Part shown: positions 1-10,530 of the stretch, in pieces | How positions within the stretch are numbered: the first letter of the stretch is position 1 | Layout of the letters: every line of letters begins with the position of its first letter | Assembly: GCF_009725205.1 (NCBI RefSeq) | Contig: NZ_WNZY01000004.1 | Coordinates: forward strand, 124,001-188,000 | Source of the DNA: Paenibacillus timonensis | GTDB taxonomy: Bacteria > Bacillota > Bacilli > Paenibacillales > Paenibacillaceae | Direction of reading: 5' to 3' | Length of the DNA: 64,000 nt | Notes under the pieces: generated by a model | What the model was told of the DNA's origin: nothing | What the model saw: only the letters and a program-made list of their open reading frames with translations | The model's database searches: none | Made by a program: the position numbers and the translations under genes

Positions 1-1270
1 AGTTCCGGTGAATGAGGTCTAGCATAATTTTGACTTCGCGGTGTTTCCCGTCTTCACCGAGTTGATTCATGATCTGCTGCAGTAGAACCTCTGCCTGCCC
101 GTTTAATTCCAGAATGGAATAGGCCTTTTGGATCTTGGAAAAACCGTCCGAAAACTCCTTGCCGCGGCTTTGCAGCTCCGGCGACTGCTTCAGCGCCTTG
201 CTGTATATCGTCGTCAACAGCTCAACGTAACGGTTCTTGATTTCATTCTCCATCGCGCCATCCGTCATATACGCTTCGCCCAGTTGGCGCAGCAAAGATT
301 TCACGGCATCCTGATTGCCGATGTCTACCGCATAAAAGAGCTGTTCCCCCAGTTCTTCGGTCGACAAATCCCCTGCGTCAGCAGCCCTTCCGGATCGCTT
401 GTCTTCCGGGGTCAAAACGGTTCCCTGGTCTAGAAAAAAATGATGCCGAACCAGTTCGCACGCTGTCCGATAGGATTCCCGAATTTCCGTCAAGCAACCG
501 ACCTTCCCGCCAAGTGCTACAGAGAAACGGATCCCCGTGCCGGCCAATTCAGCCGTGAGCTCGCGATAGATCCCCCCGAGTTCAACCGATAAAAGCGGTT
601 CTTTAATCAGGACTCCAAGCTTGGCGTGAATGGCGAACACCCAACCGCGGCCGGGTTCCTCGAACAGCCGAGCCAGCGCTTTGCGGACCAGTGCATTGCC
701 TTGGGCCTCGACGTCCCCTTCCGTTTGCGCGCTAAGCAACAGGACTTGATACACCTTACCGCTGATGCCGACTTCACTGGCCCGCTCGCATAGCGGAGCA
801 GGATCGTCATCTTCTTCACCGGTCAGCACGGACTGTATCAGTGCTTCCCGGTTCCATTCGGTCGTGACGTGCTTCCACTGCTGGGAGGCCCTCTCCTCAT
901 CGACCGTCAGCTTGATCTTCCAGAGATAATCCTTCAGTTCATCCTCATCCACCGGCTTCAGCAAATAACCGTCCACACGCTGGGTCATCGCCTTCTTAGC
1001 GTAACTAAAGTCCGCGTACCCGCTAAGTATCAAAATATGCAGGAGCGGATCCTGCATTCGGAGCTTTTCGATCAATTGCAACCCGTCCATACCAGGCATA
1101 CGGATGTCAGCCACCACCAGGTCGGGTTGATATCGTTGAAATTTATCCAGTGCTTCGTTCCCGTTCGCCGCTGTATCCACAACTTCGTAGCCACAGGCTT
1201 CCCAATCGATGAACGTACGTAGGCCTTCTCTGAGCTTGGGTTCGTCGTCAACAATAAGCACTTTTATCAT
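1..1270 (-). CDS. YesN-type response regulator, 3' end cut by the window edge
   Basis: Reading leftwards from an ATG at 1270, preceded by a GGAGG site 9 nt upstream, an uninterrupted frame runs off the left edge. It begins MIKVLIVDDEPKLREGLRTF, a CheY-like receiver with the acidic pair near residue 9, the phosphorylated Asp in VVADIRMPGMDG and the conserved Lys in YLLKPVDEDE. After the receiver comes the long, poorly conserved middle typical of YesN proteins; the expected C-terminal AraC helix-turn-helix would lie outside the window. Such regulators pair with YesM sensor kinases and control sugar ABC importers. No kinase is visible here, so the partner may be to the left. Family call is firm; target genes are unknown. 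Confidence 0.85.
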   Translation of the reverse strand, partial: MIKVLIVDDEPKLREGLRTFIDWEACGYEVVDTAANGNEALDKFQRYQPDLVVADIRMPGMDGLQLIEKLRMQDPLLHILILSGYADFSYAKKAMTQRVDGYLLKPVDEDELKDYLWKIKLTVDEERASQQWKHVTTEWNREALIQSVLTGEEDDDPAPLCERASEVGISGKVYQVLLLSAQTEGDVEAQGNALVRKALARLFEEPGRGWVFAIHAKLGVLIKEPLLSVELGGIYRELTAELAGTGIRFSVALGGKVGCLTEIRESYRTACELVRHHFFLDQGTVLTPEDKRSGRAADAGDLSTEELGEQLFYAVDIGNQDAVKSLLRQLGEAYMTDGAMENEIKNRYVELLTTIYSKALKQSPELQSRGKEFSDGFSKIQKAYSILELNGQAEVLLQQIMNQLGEDGKHREVKIMLDLIHRN

Positions 1271-1323
1271 TAGGCATTCCTCCGACCGGAAAAAAAGTTT
1301 CGTTCTTCCAGTTAGTAAGAGTA

Positions 1324-1337
1324 ATAAAGCGTTTACA
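1324..1337. promoter_or_regulatory. Possible catabolite-responsive element (cre)
   Basis: ATAAAGCGTTTACA matches the CcpA site consensus TGWAANCGNTNWCA at all but the first two positions. It lies 54 bp upstream of the regulator that starts at 1270, a plausible position for carbon catabolite repression. Two mismatches make this tentative. Confidence 0.35.
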
Positions 1338-1416
1338 ATTTATTATATTTCAATTTTTGCTTCATCCACAAACATTATTCTGTTGACTTGTTGCACTATT
1401 TTGATGTAAAGAAACG

Positions 1417-1458
1417 AAAAAGCTGCTCCTTCTCATCGTTGGATGAGCCTAGAGCAGC
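1417..1458 (-). terminator. Terminator after the GH43 gene
   Basis: Hairpin with outer arms GCTGCTC/GAGCAGC and inner arms CTCATC/GATGAG. On the minus strand it is followed by a short T run. It closes the abfA-araNPQ-GH43 transcription unit; the T run on the plus side suggests it could act both ways. Confidence 0.75.
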
Positions 1459-1511
1459 CTTTTTCCTGAATGGATCAAACCCGCCGCAAGGACTTGGGTT
1501 CAACTGATGCC

Positions 1512-2483
1512 CTAATTCCCCTTAAGGGAAGAGTCCGGCACCGGCACACCGAAATTCGGCGTACCATCTTCGTTCCATTCCAGAAACTGAGCCCGCGTAT
1601 GCCGGTTCGGGTCATACAGCGGATCGCCGACGATCTCCCTGTAATTGCGGGCATGATAGACCAACACGTCGCGCCCGTCTTCCGAGACGGTAAAGCTGTT
1701 GTGTCCCGGTCCGAACTGACCGGCAGCCTCATTGGAGACGAACACCGGGATCGGCGATTTCATCCAGGAGCCGGAGTCCAACAAGTTTGCAGATGCATCG
1801 GCGGAGAGCAAACCCATACAATAATGATGGTTGGTGGCACTAGCCGAATAGCTGATGAAAATACGCCCATTCCGTTTTAGTACCGCCGGTCCTTCGTTTA
1901 CTTTAAAACCGATGGTTTCCCAGTCGAATTCGGGCGTAGAGATCATGACTTGTTCTCCAATCAGCGTCCAAGGATTGCTCATTCGGGAGATGTAGAGATT
2001 GGAGTTGCCTTCAATCTTCGGGTCCTTTTGTGCCCAAACATAATAACGTTCGCCTTGGTGCTCGAACATCGTTGCATCCAGCGCAAACGACTCCCATGAC
2101 GTGCGAACCTGTCCTTTCTCTTGCCATATGCCTTCGAGCGGATTGGCTGAAGGGTTCTCCAGCACGTACATCCGGTGATCAAATAACCCCTCGTTCGTCT
2201 CGGTCGTTCGCGCCGCGGCAAAATAGATATACCATTTTCCTTCGATGAAATGGAGTTCTGGCGCCCAGATGTTGGCGCTCAACGGACCGGATTCATATTT
2301 ACGCCAGGCCACGACCGGCTCGGCCTCCCCCAATCCTTGCAGCGTCGTCGATCGCCGGATTTCGATCCGGTCGTACTCGGGAACCGAAGCCGTAAAGTAA
2401 TAATAACCGTCCTGATGCTTGTAAACCCACGGATCCGCCCGCTGCTCCACGATCGGATTCAGATACTCCTGCTTGTGACTCAT
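1512..2483 (-). CDS. Family GH43 glycoside hydrolase, probable alpha-L-arabinofuranosidase
   Basis: 323-residue cytoplasmic enzyme with no signal peptide. The opening YLNPIVEQRADPWVYKHQDG carries the GH43 general-base Asp in the RADPW motif. ANIWAPELHFIEGKWYIYFA is the hallmark WAPE strand. The modulating Asp sits in ALDATMF, and the acid Glu in VNEGPAVL. These three acidic residues define the five-bladed propeller active site. It is the last gene of a unit that also holds GH51 abfA and an arabino-oligosaccharide-type importer, so hydrolysis of imported arabinan fragments is the likely job. Xylosidase activity cannot be excluded from sequence alone. Start is ATG after GGAGAAACCGAG. Confidence 0.85.
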   Translation of the reverse strand: MSHKQEYLNPIVEQRADPWVYKHQDGYYYFTASVPEYDRIEIRRSTTLQGLGEAEPVVAWRKYESGPLSANIWAPELHFIEGKWYIYFAAARTTETNEGLFDHRMYVLENPSANPLEGIWQEKGQVRTSWESFALDATMFEHQGERYYVWAQKDPKIEGNSNLYISRMSNPWTLIGEQVMISTPEFDWETIGFKVNEGPAVLKRNGRIFISYSASATNHHYCMGLLSADASANLLDSGSWMKSPIPVFVSNEAAGQFGPGHNSFTVSEDGRDVLVYHARNYREIVGDPLYDPNRHTRAQFLEWNEDGTPNFGVPVPDSSLKGN

Positions 2484-2552
2484 CTCGGTTTCTCCTTCTC
2501 CTTCTATTATTTGGATTTCATGCCGGCCTGCTTCTCGGGCATTATTTCCGAT

Positions 2553-3395
2553 CTAGCCTTTGACCGCTCCCGCTGTCATCCCATCGATAAAGTATTTTTG
2601 GAAAGCGACGAACAAGATAAAAATCGGAATGATGGAGAAAAACGAACCTACTATCAGCAAATCATAGTTGTTGCCGTAAGGGGTTAGCAGCGTCTTTAAC
2701 CCGATTGGCAACGTATATTTGTTCGCGTCACTCAGGACCATAAACGGCCACAGGAAATTATTCCAGCTGTTCATGCCGTTCAGGATTGCCATCGCCGCAA
2801 AAGAAGGCTTCATGATCGGCAGGATCAGCCGCACGTAGATCCCGTACTCGCTTGCCCCGTCAACGCGGCCGGCCGCGATAATTTCCCGGGGAATTCCTCG
2901 CAGATATTGTCTGAAGAAGAAGATGGTCGCTGCGCTGGCGATCCCCGGCAGTATGATGGCCGAGTAGGAATTCATCAGCCCGATATCGTAGGTCAACGTA
3001 TACAGCGGCAGCAGCAGAATTTCGAACGGAACCATCATGATCAGCAGCACGCAGACGAACAGGACGTTTTTCCCCTTAAATTCATAAGCCGAAAACCCGT
3101 ACGCCACCGTAGCGCTGACCAACAGCGTCAATACCACCTGTATGACTGTCAGCAACAGCGAGTTGAAGAACCACATAAAATAGGAATGATTCCCTGTGAA
3201 CAAGTAAACAAAGTTATCAAAGCTCATGGCAGGCAGATCAAACCGCAAATTGAGCCCGTACCGGATCAAATCCTCGCCAGGCTTAAACGAAGCTAGCGTT
3301 ACGGCGTAAAATGGCAGAAGGATCAGTACGCACAGGAAGGCAAAAAACAGGAACAAGACGATTTTGATCGGCAAGCCGCGGGTTGATTTCGTCAT
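2553..3395 (-). CDS. araQ: Carbohydrate ABC transporter permease, AraQ type
   Basis: 280-residue inner-membrane protein with six hydrophobic segments and the MalG-family cytoplasmic loop around GRVDGASEYGIYVRLILPIM (EAA-type motif contacting the ATPase). It ends in the DGMTAGAVKG tail common in CUT1 permeases. Its ATG overlaps the stop of the next permease by 4 bp, so the two are translationally coupled. By context with abfA it should import arabino-oligosaccharides with the AraN- and AraP-like proteins. No ATPase is encoded here; as in Bacillus, a shared MsmX-type ATPase elsewhere is expected. Confidence 0.8.
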   Translation of the reverse strand: MTKSTRGLPIKIVLFLFFAFLCVLILLPFYAVTLASFKPGEDLIRYGLNLRFDLPAMSFDNFVYLFTGNHSYFMWFFNSLLLTVIQVVLTLLVSATVAYGFSAYEFKGKNVLFVCVLLIMMVPFEILLLPLYTLTYDIGLMNSYSAIILPGIASAATIFFFRQYLRGIPREIIAAGRVDGASEYGIYVRLILPIMKPSFAAMAILNGMNSWNNFLWPFMVLSDANKYTLPIGLKTLLTPYGNNYDLLIVGSFFSIIPIFILFVAFQKYFIDGMTAGAVKG

Positions 3396-4291
3396 ACTTC
3401 CTCCTCCTTCTTAAACATACCGGTAAAGGCCAGCTGCGTGAGGTTAATGACCATCGTAATGACGAGAAGTACGATACCGACGGCAGCCGCATACCCCAGG
3501 TTGTTCTTCTCGATCCCTTGGCGGTATAAATAGCCAACGATAGTTAACCCGATGTTCTTCGGAGAATTGTTGCCGTTCCAGAGCATCATGCTTTCGATGA
3601 ACATCGCCAGGCCGGCATAAATACTGATCGTCAAAACATAAATCGTTGTCGGCTTCAACAGCGGCATCGTGATCTTCATAAATCGCTGGATGGGTGAGGC
3701 ACCATCGATCGAAGCAGCTTCGTAATATTCGTCAGGAATATTCTTAAGTCCGGATAGGAAATAGAGCATGTTCACCCCGGTCCATCGCCAGGTCGCCAGG
3801 GCCAATAAAGCAATGAAGCCGGTGGTTTGCCCTTTCAGGAACTTAATGGGCTCCACGCCAAATAACCCGAGGAAGCTATTGATCAAGGAACCTTCCATTT
3901 CCCCGAACATCAGTCGAAAAATGGTCCCGGCCACCACGACCGAGGTCAATGCCGGGAAGAAAAATGAGGATTTGAAAAACTCCCTGGCCCACATGAACTT
4001 GTTGTTGATCAATACGGCAAACAGCATCGGAAACGGAATCAGAATCACTATAGTCAAGACCATATAGATGGCGCTGTTACCAACCGCTTTGAGGAAAATA
4101 CCGTCCCCCATCAATTTCTCGTAATTGTCCATTCCGATCCACGCCGCTTCCTGCCCCAGGGTCACTTTCTGAAAGCTCATCCCGAAAGAGCTGGCCAGAG
4201 GATACACCCAAAAGATGAGGAACACGAGCACAAACGGAAAAATAAATACGTAAGGTGCTACTTTTTGTGAGTATAGGAATTTTTTGACCAT
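3392..4291 (-). CDS. araP: Carbohydrate ABC transporter permease, AraP type
   Basis: 299-residue MalF-family permease, N terminus VKKFLYSQKVAPYVFIFPFV then six membrane segments. The EAA-type loop reads EAASIDGASPIQRFMKITMP. The start ATG at 4291 follows GGGGTAGGG. Together with the overlapping permease at 2553 it forms the heterodimeric channel of a CUT1 importer. A perfect hairpin lies between this gene and the binding-protein gene upstream, which may lower permease expression relative to the binding protein. Confidence 0.8.
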   Translation of the reverse strand: MVKKFLYSQKVAPYVFIFPFVLVFLIFWVYPLASSFGMSFQKVTLGQEAAWIGMDNYEKLMGDGIFLKAVGNSAIYMVLTIVILIPFPMLFAVLINNKFMWAREFFKSSFFFPALTSVVVAGTIFRLMFGEMEGSLINSFLGLFGVEPIKFLKGQTTGFIALLALATWRWTGVNMLYFLSGLKNIPDEYYEAASIDGASPIQRFMKITMPLLKPTTIYVLTISIYAGLAMFIESMMLWNGNNSPKNIGLTIVGYLYRQGIEKNNLGYAAAVGIVLLVITMVINLTQLAFTGMFKKEEEV

Positions 4292-4314
4292 CGCCCTACC
4301 CCTTTTTTTAAACA

Positions 4315-4338
4315 GAGCTACTCCGGATGGAGTAGCTC
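4315..4338 (-). promoter_or_regulatory. Intercistronic hairpin between binding protein and permeases
   Basis: Perfect 10-bp stem GAGCTACTCC/GGAGTAGCTC with a 4-nt loop, followed on the minus strand by TGTTTA and an A run rather than a T tract. This suggests an RNA-stabilising or partial attenuation element, not a full terminator. Confidence 0.6.
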
Positions 4339-4363
4339 GCTGTTTATTTCTGCAGATTTGGGA

Positions 4364-5695
4364 TTACTTCAGTTCCTGCTCGATTTGTGCTTGCGCATCG
4401 TCCAAAGCCTGCTTGATATCCTTGCCGTCTTCAAATATTTCGTTTAACGTGACCGTACAGAGCACATTGTTGATCGTTGGCGACGCCGAAGTCGATTTGA
4501 TGAGTCGAATTTCGTCCTTGATATCGGCCAGCACGTCAAATGGATTGTTCACGAAATATTGAACGAACTGGTTATCCGGGTTATGGGTAACGTCCTTCAT
4601 TTCCCATACATCCATGTTGACCGGGTCAAAACCCAACGTATTCCAGATCTCAATATTGGCATCCTCCGACAGTTTAGCGAAAGCCAAGAAATCCTTCGCC
4701 AGTTGAACATCTTTCGCCGTCTTGGTCACAACGGTTCCGGTTCCTCCGCCGCCGACCGACCGAGGCATCCCTTTCTCGATGACCGGGATCGGTGCGATCG
4801 CGATCTTTCCGGATAAATCCTTCATATAGTTCGTGTATCTCGACATTTGCCACAGCGGCATGAAAGCGGTCGCATAGTTCCCTGCGTTAAACTCCCCGTA
4901 CGCTTCTTCCGTATCCGGCTGCCCGCCGGCGATCGTGGCGATGACATTGTTGTCCTGTAGGTCTTTCAGCAACGTGAGCGCCTTGACCATCGCTTCCGAA
5001 TTGACGACCGGGTTCCCGGCGTCGTCCGTAAAGTCCGTCCCTTGCTGCGCCAGCAGCTGGGAAGTTTGCCACGTTGCGCTCGTATCGGCGGTCCCCATGT
5101 ATTTCCCGGTTTTCTCATAAACTTGGATCCCGGCTTTTTTATAATCATCCCATGTGACGATCGTCTTGTAATCCACCCCGGCCGCTTCCAAAATTTCCGT
5201 ATTGTAAAAAGCGACCGAAGCGCCGACGTGGGTCGGAATACCGTAATTCTTACCGTCCTTGCTGTAAAGGTCGATTCTGGATTTGACGATCGTGTCTCGG
5301 TACGGGTCGATGACGTCGTTCAATTCAACCAACTGCGGCGTCCCGGCCAAGAAATCCGGGAACTTGCCCAGCTCGATATCGGCGATATCCGGAGCGCCGA
5401 CGCCCGTCTGCACGGCAATCGATAATTTGTTATGCATATCATCGTAAGGCATCACGGTGACGTTCAGCTTAATTTGCCGATCCGGATTCGCGGCGTTCCA
5501 CTTCTCCAACATCTTTTCAAAATGCTGTCCATGCAGTTCTACGAATGTCCAATAAGAGAGTTCTGTCGCACTTTCACCAGCACCGCCGTCCAGCACGGAG
5601 GTTTCCCCTCCGGCCGTCGTCGACGCCTTGCCGCAGCCCCATAACCAGGTAGCCATCGTTAATATCAAGAGCACTATGAATCCTTTTTTCTTCAT
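4364..5695 (-). CDS. araN: Sugar-binding lipoprotein of ABC importer, AraN type
   Basis: 443-residue extracellular solute-binding protein. The signal peptide ends in the lipobox LWGC at about residues 18-21, so the mature protein is lipid-anchored outside the membrane. ELSYWTFVELHGQHFEKMLE and the later YGIPTHVGASVAFYNTEILE follow the family 1 binding-protein pattern. It is first in the importer gene set (araN-araP-araQ) and lies 183 nt downstream of abfA. That gap holds a weak inverted repeat GGTCA-N5-TGACC (5772-5786) but no clear terminator, so both co-transcription and a private promoter are possible. Ligand specificity (arabino-oligosaccharides) is inferred from neighbours. Confidence 0.82.
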   Translation of the reverse strand: MKKKGFIVLLILTMATWLWGCGKASTTAGGETSVLDGGAGESATELSYWTFVELHGQHFEKMLEKWNAANPDRQIKLNVTVMPYDDMHNKLSIAVQTGVGAPDIADIELGKFPDFLAGTPQLVELNDVIDPYRDTIVKSRIDLYSKDGKNYGIPTHVGASVAFYNTEILEAAGVDYKTIVTWDDYKKAGIQVYEKTGKYMGTADTSATWQTSQLLAQQGTDFTDDAGNPVVNSEAMVKALTLLKDLQDNNVIATIAGGQPDTEEAYGEFNAGNYATAFMPLWQMSRYTNYMKDLSGKIAIAPIPVIEKGMPRSVGGGGTGTVVTKTAKDVQLAKDFLAFAKLSEDANIEIWNTLGFDPVNMDVWEMKDVTHNPDNQFVQYFVNNPFDVLADIKDEIRLIKSTSASPTINNVLCTVTLNEIFEDGKDIKQALDDAQAQIEQELK

Positions 5696-5878
5696 CCTTG
5701 ACCCTCCCTGACAAAATAAAATCTACACACTCCATCTACAGTCTGTTTCTCTCACTTCTAGTCAACCCGTTGGTCAATCAATGACCCTAAGAAGCGCTCA
5801 CCTGTTGTGCATAGCTCATGTTGTCATCGTTAATTGGGAGATGAACCGGCTTCTCTTGGAGGAGCACCGATTCGCTAG

Positions 5879-7777
<1,899 letters not shown>

Positions 7778-8695
7778 ATGATCTATATTAAGGATTTGAT
7801 GAGCGGGATCGACATTTTTAAAGCATTAAGCTCCGAGATCAGGATTCAAATCCTCGAACTGCTGGCGAAGAACCAAGCCTTAAATCTGAACGACCTGGCC
7901 ACCAAACTAGGCTTAAGTAACGGGGCCATTACCATGCATATTAAGAAGCTCGAAGAGAGCGGTTTGATCGAAATCAATACTTCGGTAGGCAAACATGGCA
8001 TCCAGAAGATTTGTTATTTGAACAAAGACAAGCTGATGGTCGACCTGCGGAGCAAGGATGTCGACAATTTATATGAAGTGGAAATTCAAGTGGGTCACTA
8101 CAGTAATTATCAGGTTGCTCCAACCTGCGGGCTCGCGACAAAGGACAGCATCATCGGCGATTTTGACGAACCTCGCTACTTTGCCGATCCGCAGCGAATC
8201 GATTCGGAGATCATTTGGTTGTCCGAGGGTTTCCTCGAATATCGCATTCCGAATTACCTTAAGCCGAATCAGACCTTTCGGGAAATTCAATTTTCGATGG
8301 AGCTCGGCTCGGAGGCCCCAGGATATTGCGACAACTACCCATCCGACATCTATTTCTATTTGAACGGCGTTGAAATTGGCTTCTGGACGAGTCCGGGAGA
8401 TTTCGGCGATGCACGTGGCACGTTTAACCCGGATTGGTGGCCGCCGCATCTGAACCAATACGGCATGCTGAAGCTGATCCGGATCAACAATGAGGGCAGC
8501 TTTATCGACGGATGCCGCATCTCCGACGTCACACTGGAGCAGATCTACCTTGATTACAAAAGCGAGCTGACGTTTCGCATCGCCGTCACCGACAAGCCGA
8601 TCAACAAGCGGGGGTTGACTATCTTCGGCAAGAACTTCGGCAACTACAGCCAGGACCTCCTGGCCCGGGTGCTGTATGATGTGCGAGAGGAATAA
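7778..8695 (+). CDS. ArsR-type winged-helix regulator with a C-terminal ligand-like domain
   Basis: 305 residues. Residues about 9-75 form a winged helix: DIFKALSSEIRIQILELLAK, then LATKLGLSNGAITMHIKKLE as the recognition region. The remaining 220 residues are unusual for ArsR proteins, which are normally near 100 residues; they are rich in aromatic residues (FWTSPGDFGDARGTFNPDWW) and look like a beta-rich ligand domain. No metal-binding Cys pattern is visible, so sugar sensing rather than metal sensing is likely. Divergence from abfA suggests it controls the arabinan unit. ATG 7799, after AAGGA, is an alternative start. Terminated by a clear hairpin. Confidence 0.75.
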   Translation: MIYIKDLMSGIDIFKALSSEIRIQILELLAKNQALNLNDLATKLGLSNGAITMHIKKLEESGLIEINTSVGKHGIQKICYLNKDKLMVDLRSKDVDNLYEVEIQVGHYSNYQVAPTCGLATKDSIIGDFDEPRYFADPQRIDSEIIWLSEGFLEYRIPNYLKPNQTFREIQFSMELGSEAPGYCDNYPSDIYFYLNGVEIGFWTSPGDFGDARGTFNPDWWPPHLNQYGMLKLIRINNEGSFIDGCRISDVTLEQIYLDYKSELTFRIAVTDKPINKRGLTIFGKNFGNYSQDLLARVLYDVREE

Positions 8696-8702
8696 CAAAA
8701 GA

Positions 8703-8747
8703 AGCAGCGATCAGGTTCCCCATTCGGCCTGAAAGCTGCTTTTTTTA
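8703..8747 (+). terminator. Terminator of the ArsR-type gene
   Basis: Arms AGCAGC..TCAGG and CCTGA..AGCTGCT followed by seven T residues on the plus strand, 8 bp after the stop codon. Confidence 0.85.
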
Positions 8748-8760
8748 TGAACAACCTATT

Positions 8761-9498
8761 CTACATCGTTTGCCCGTTATCGACGGTAACGATTTGCCCG
8801 GTCAGTGAGGGCTGTTCCAGGACAGCGGCGATGAGTGCGGCAATTTCCTCCGGTGTGGAGATCCGGTCCAAGGGCAGATGACGAATGAGCGCACGCATCT
8901 GCTCCTCCTTACCTGCCCACCAACGCGTGTCTACCGCTCCGGGGGCTACGCCGGTGACGCGAATGTCCGGCGCCAAGGCATGGGCCAGCGACTTCGTCAA
9001 ACCATGGACGGCGGCCTTCGATACTGCATACGGAAGCGAAGAGCCTTTCCCCGTGATTCCTGCGATGCTGCCGACGTTGACGATGGCTCCCTTCCCGGCC
9101 TTTAAATACGGCGCGGCGGCCCGTGCACAGTTGAACATGCCTTTGACATTCACCGCAAACAAATCGTCCCATGCCTCCTCCGTGACCGCCTCCAGATCGT
9201 CCATGGCGATATATCGGGTGATGCTGGCGTTATTGACCAAGTAATGGATCGTGCCGAAGGACTTGACGATTTGCTCGATCATGGAGACGACCTCCGCATT
9301 TCGGGCCACATCGGCCTGAATGGCCATCGCACGGCCGCCGAATTGCCGAATGGCCTGCGCGGTCTCCTCGGCCTCCACCGCGGAACGGGAGTAGTTAATG
9401 GCGACGATCGCCCCGCGTTCGGCCAGCAGCATGGCTGTAGCTCTGCCGATTCCCGTACCGCCCCCGGTAACCAGAACAACCTTGTTAAGGTAACCCAT
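8761..9498 (-). CDS. Short-chain dehydrogenase/reductase (SDR), FabG-like
   Basis: 245 residues from the ATG at 9498, chosen because GGAGGAGATG lies just upstream; a longer frame would run into the preceding gene. It has the Rossmann motif TGGGTGIG, the NNAS motif, catalytic Ser in NVGSIAG and the YxxxK pair in YAVSKAA, and ends VTVDNGQTM as in classical tetrameric SDRs. Substrate cannot be told from sequence. It starts 2 nt after the stop of the EamA transporter gene, so the two form an operon that diverges from a LysR regulator. Confidence 0.85.
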   Translation of the reverse strand: MGYLNKVVLVTGGGTGIGRATAMLLAERGAIVAINYSRSAVEAEETAQAIRQFGGRAMAIQADVARNAEVVSMIEQIVKSFGTIHYLVNNASITRYIAMDDLEAVTEEAWDDLFAVNVKGMFNCARAAAPYLKAGKGAIVNVGSIAGITGKGSSLPYAVSKAAVHGLTKSLAHALAPDIRVTGVAPGAVDTRWWAGKEEQMRALIRHLPLDRISTPEEIAALIAAVLEQPSLTGQIVTVDNGQTM

Positions 9499-9500
9499 AT

Positions 9501-10403
9501 TTACATCTCCTCCTGTATCAAATATGGACTCGTTGCCTTCGCGTGGATCTGCGGGCTGCGTTTCGCCTGCCAGTTCACCAGGAATACGCCCGCGCAGGTC
9601 AAGGCTCCGCCAACGTATACATACCAATCGATGTGCTCGCCAAGCAGCAGCCAGCTGCAAAGCACGCTAAAGATCGGAACGAGGAACAGGAACGAGCTCG
9701 TTTTTCCCGGATCACTATGGCTAAGCAAATAGAACCAAAGCGTAAATTGGACGATGGAACAGAAGAGAACCATCCAAACGACCACCAACCCCGACGTAAC
9801 ATTCAGATCAAAGACGGGTTTCTCCCCTATTAAGCTGAGGGTCAGCAGCATAACGCCGCCTGCGAGCATTTGGTAGGCGGCCAGCACGCTTTTATCGAAC
9901 GCAGGGCCAAATCGATTGATGAGCAACGTGGCGACGGTAAAGCAAACCGCTCCGGCAAAAGCAAACACCATGCCGGGGTCCAAGCTCATATGCAGCCCAA
10001 AGGTGATCATCACGCCGATAAAACCGATCGCTACGCCAAACCATTGCCTCACGCGATAAGCAGTGCCCATCAACGCACCCCATAGGATCAGCATGAGCGG
10101 GCTGGTACTCGAGATAATCGCCGACTCCCCGGAGGTGATCCATCTCATGCTGTAAGCGGTGAATCCCATCACCCCCACCGATTGAAATAAACCGAGCAGC
10201 AGGATCTGCCGCCAGGACTTGACTCCTTGGGGTTGCGGTTTTTTAGCGCTGAATAAGGCAAGTAATCCCCCGGCAAACAAGAACCGGAGTCCCATTAACA
10301 TCAGCGGGGTCGTATAAACCATTCCCAGCTTAGCAACGGGGTAGGCCGTCCCCATTAAGAACGTGGTCAACAGCAGCAAACCTGTATATTTATAAGTCCT
10401 CAT
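9501..10403 (-). CDS. EamA/DMT-family membrane transporter
   Basis: 300 residues with ten predicted membrane segments and two EamA repeats. The first opens GLLLLTTFLMGTAYPVAKLG, with the typical small-residue helix and following RFLFAGG; the second begins near ALLINRFGPAFDKSVLAAYQ. Members export metabolites or amino acids, but this one's cargo is unknown. It is coupled to the downstream SDR gene and is read away from a LysR regulator whose operator lies between them. Confidence 0.85.
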   Translation of the reverse strand: MRTYKYTGLLLLTTFLMGTAYPVAKLGMVYTTPLMLMGLRFLFAGGLLALFSAKKPQPQGVKSWRQILLLGLFQSVGVMGFTAYSMRWITSGESAIISSTSPLMLILWGALMGTAYRVRQWFGVAIGFIGVMITFGLHMSLDPGMVFAFAGAVCFTVATLLINRFGPAFDKSVLAAYQMLAGGVMLLTLSLIGEKPVFDLNVTSGLVVVWMVLFCSIVQFTLWFYLLSHSDPGKTSSFLFLVPIFSVLCSWLLLGEHIDWYVYVGGALTCAGVFLVNWQAKRSPQIHAKATSPYLIQEEM

Positions 10404-10486
10404 GTAGCTCTTCCTCCCATGGTGTCATTCTTGTTTGTATTGTAAGGGAGGTTTGAAATTATGTATAATGATTGGTAGAGATAGTT

Positions 10487-10507
10487 GATATCATTTTTGG
10501 TGATATC
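10487..10507. promoter_or_regulatory. LysR-type operator
   Basis: Inverted repeat GATATCA-N7-TGATATC, with the T-N11-A core expected for LysR regulators. It sits downstream of a TATAAT (10464-10469) that can serve lysR, fitting auto-repression and control of the divergent EamA-SDR pair. Confidence 0.7.
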
Positions 10508-10530
10508 CGCACAAAAGGAGGACTCCCCCG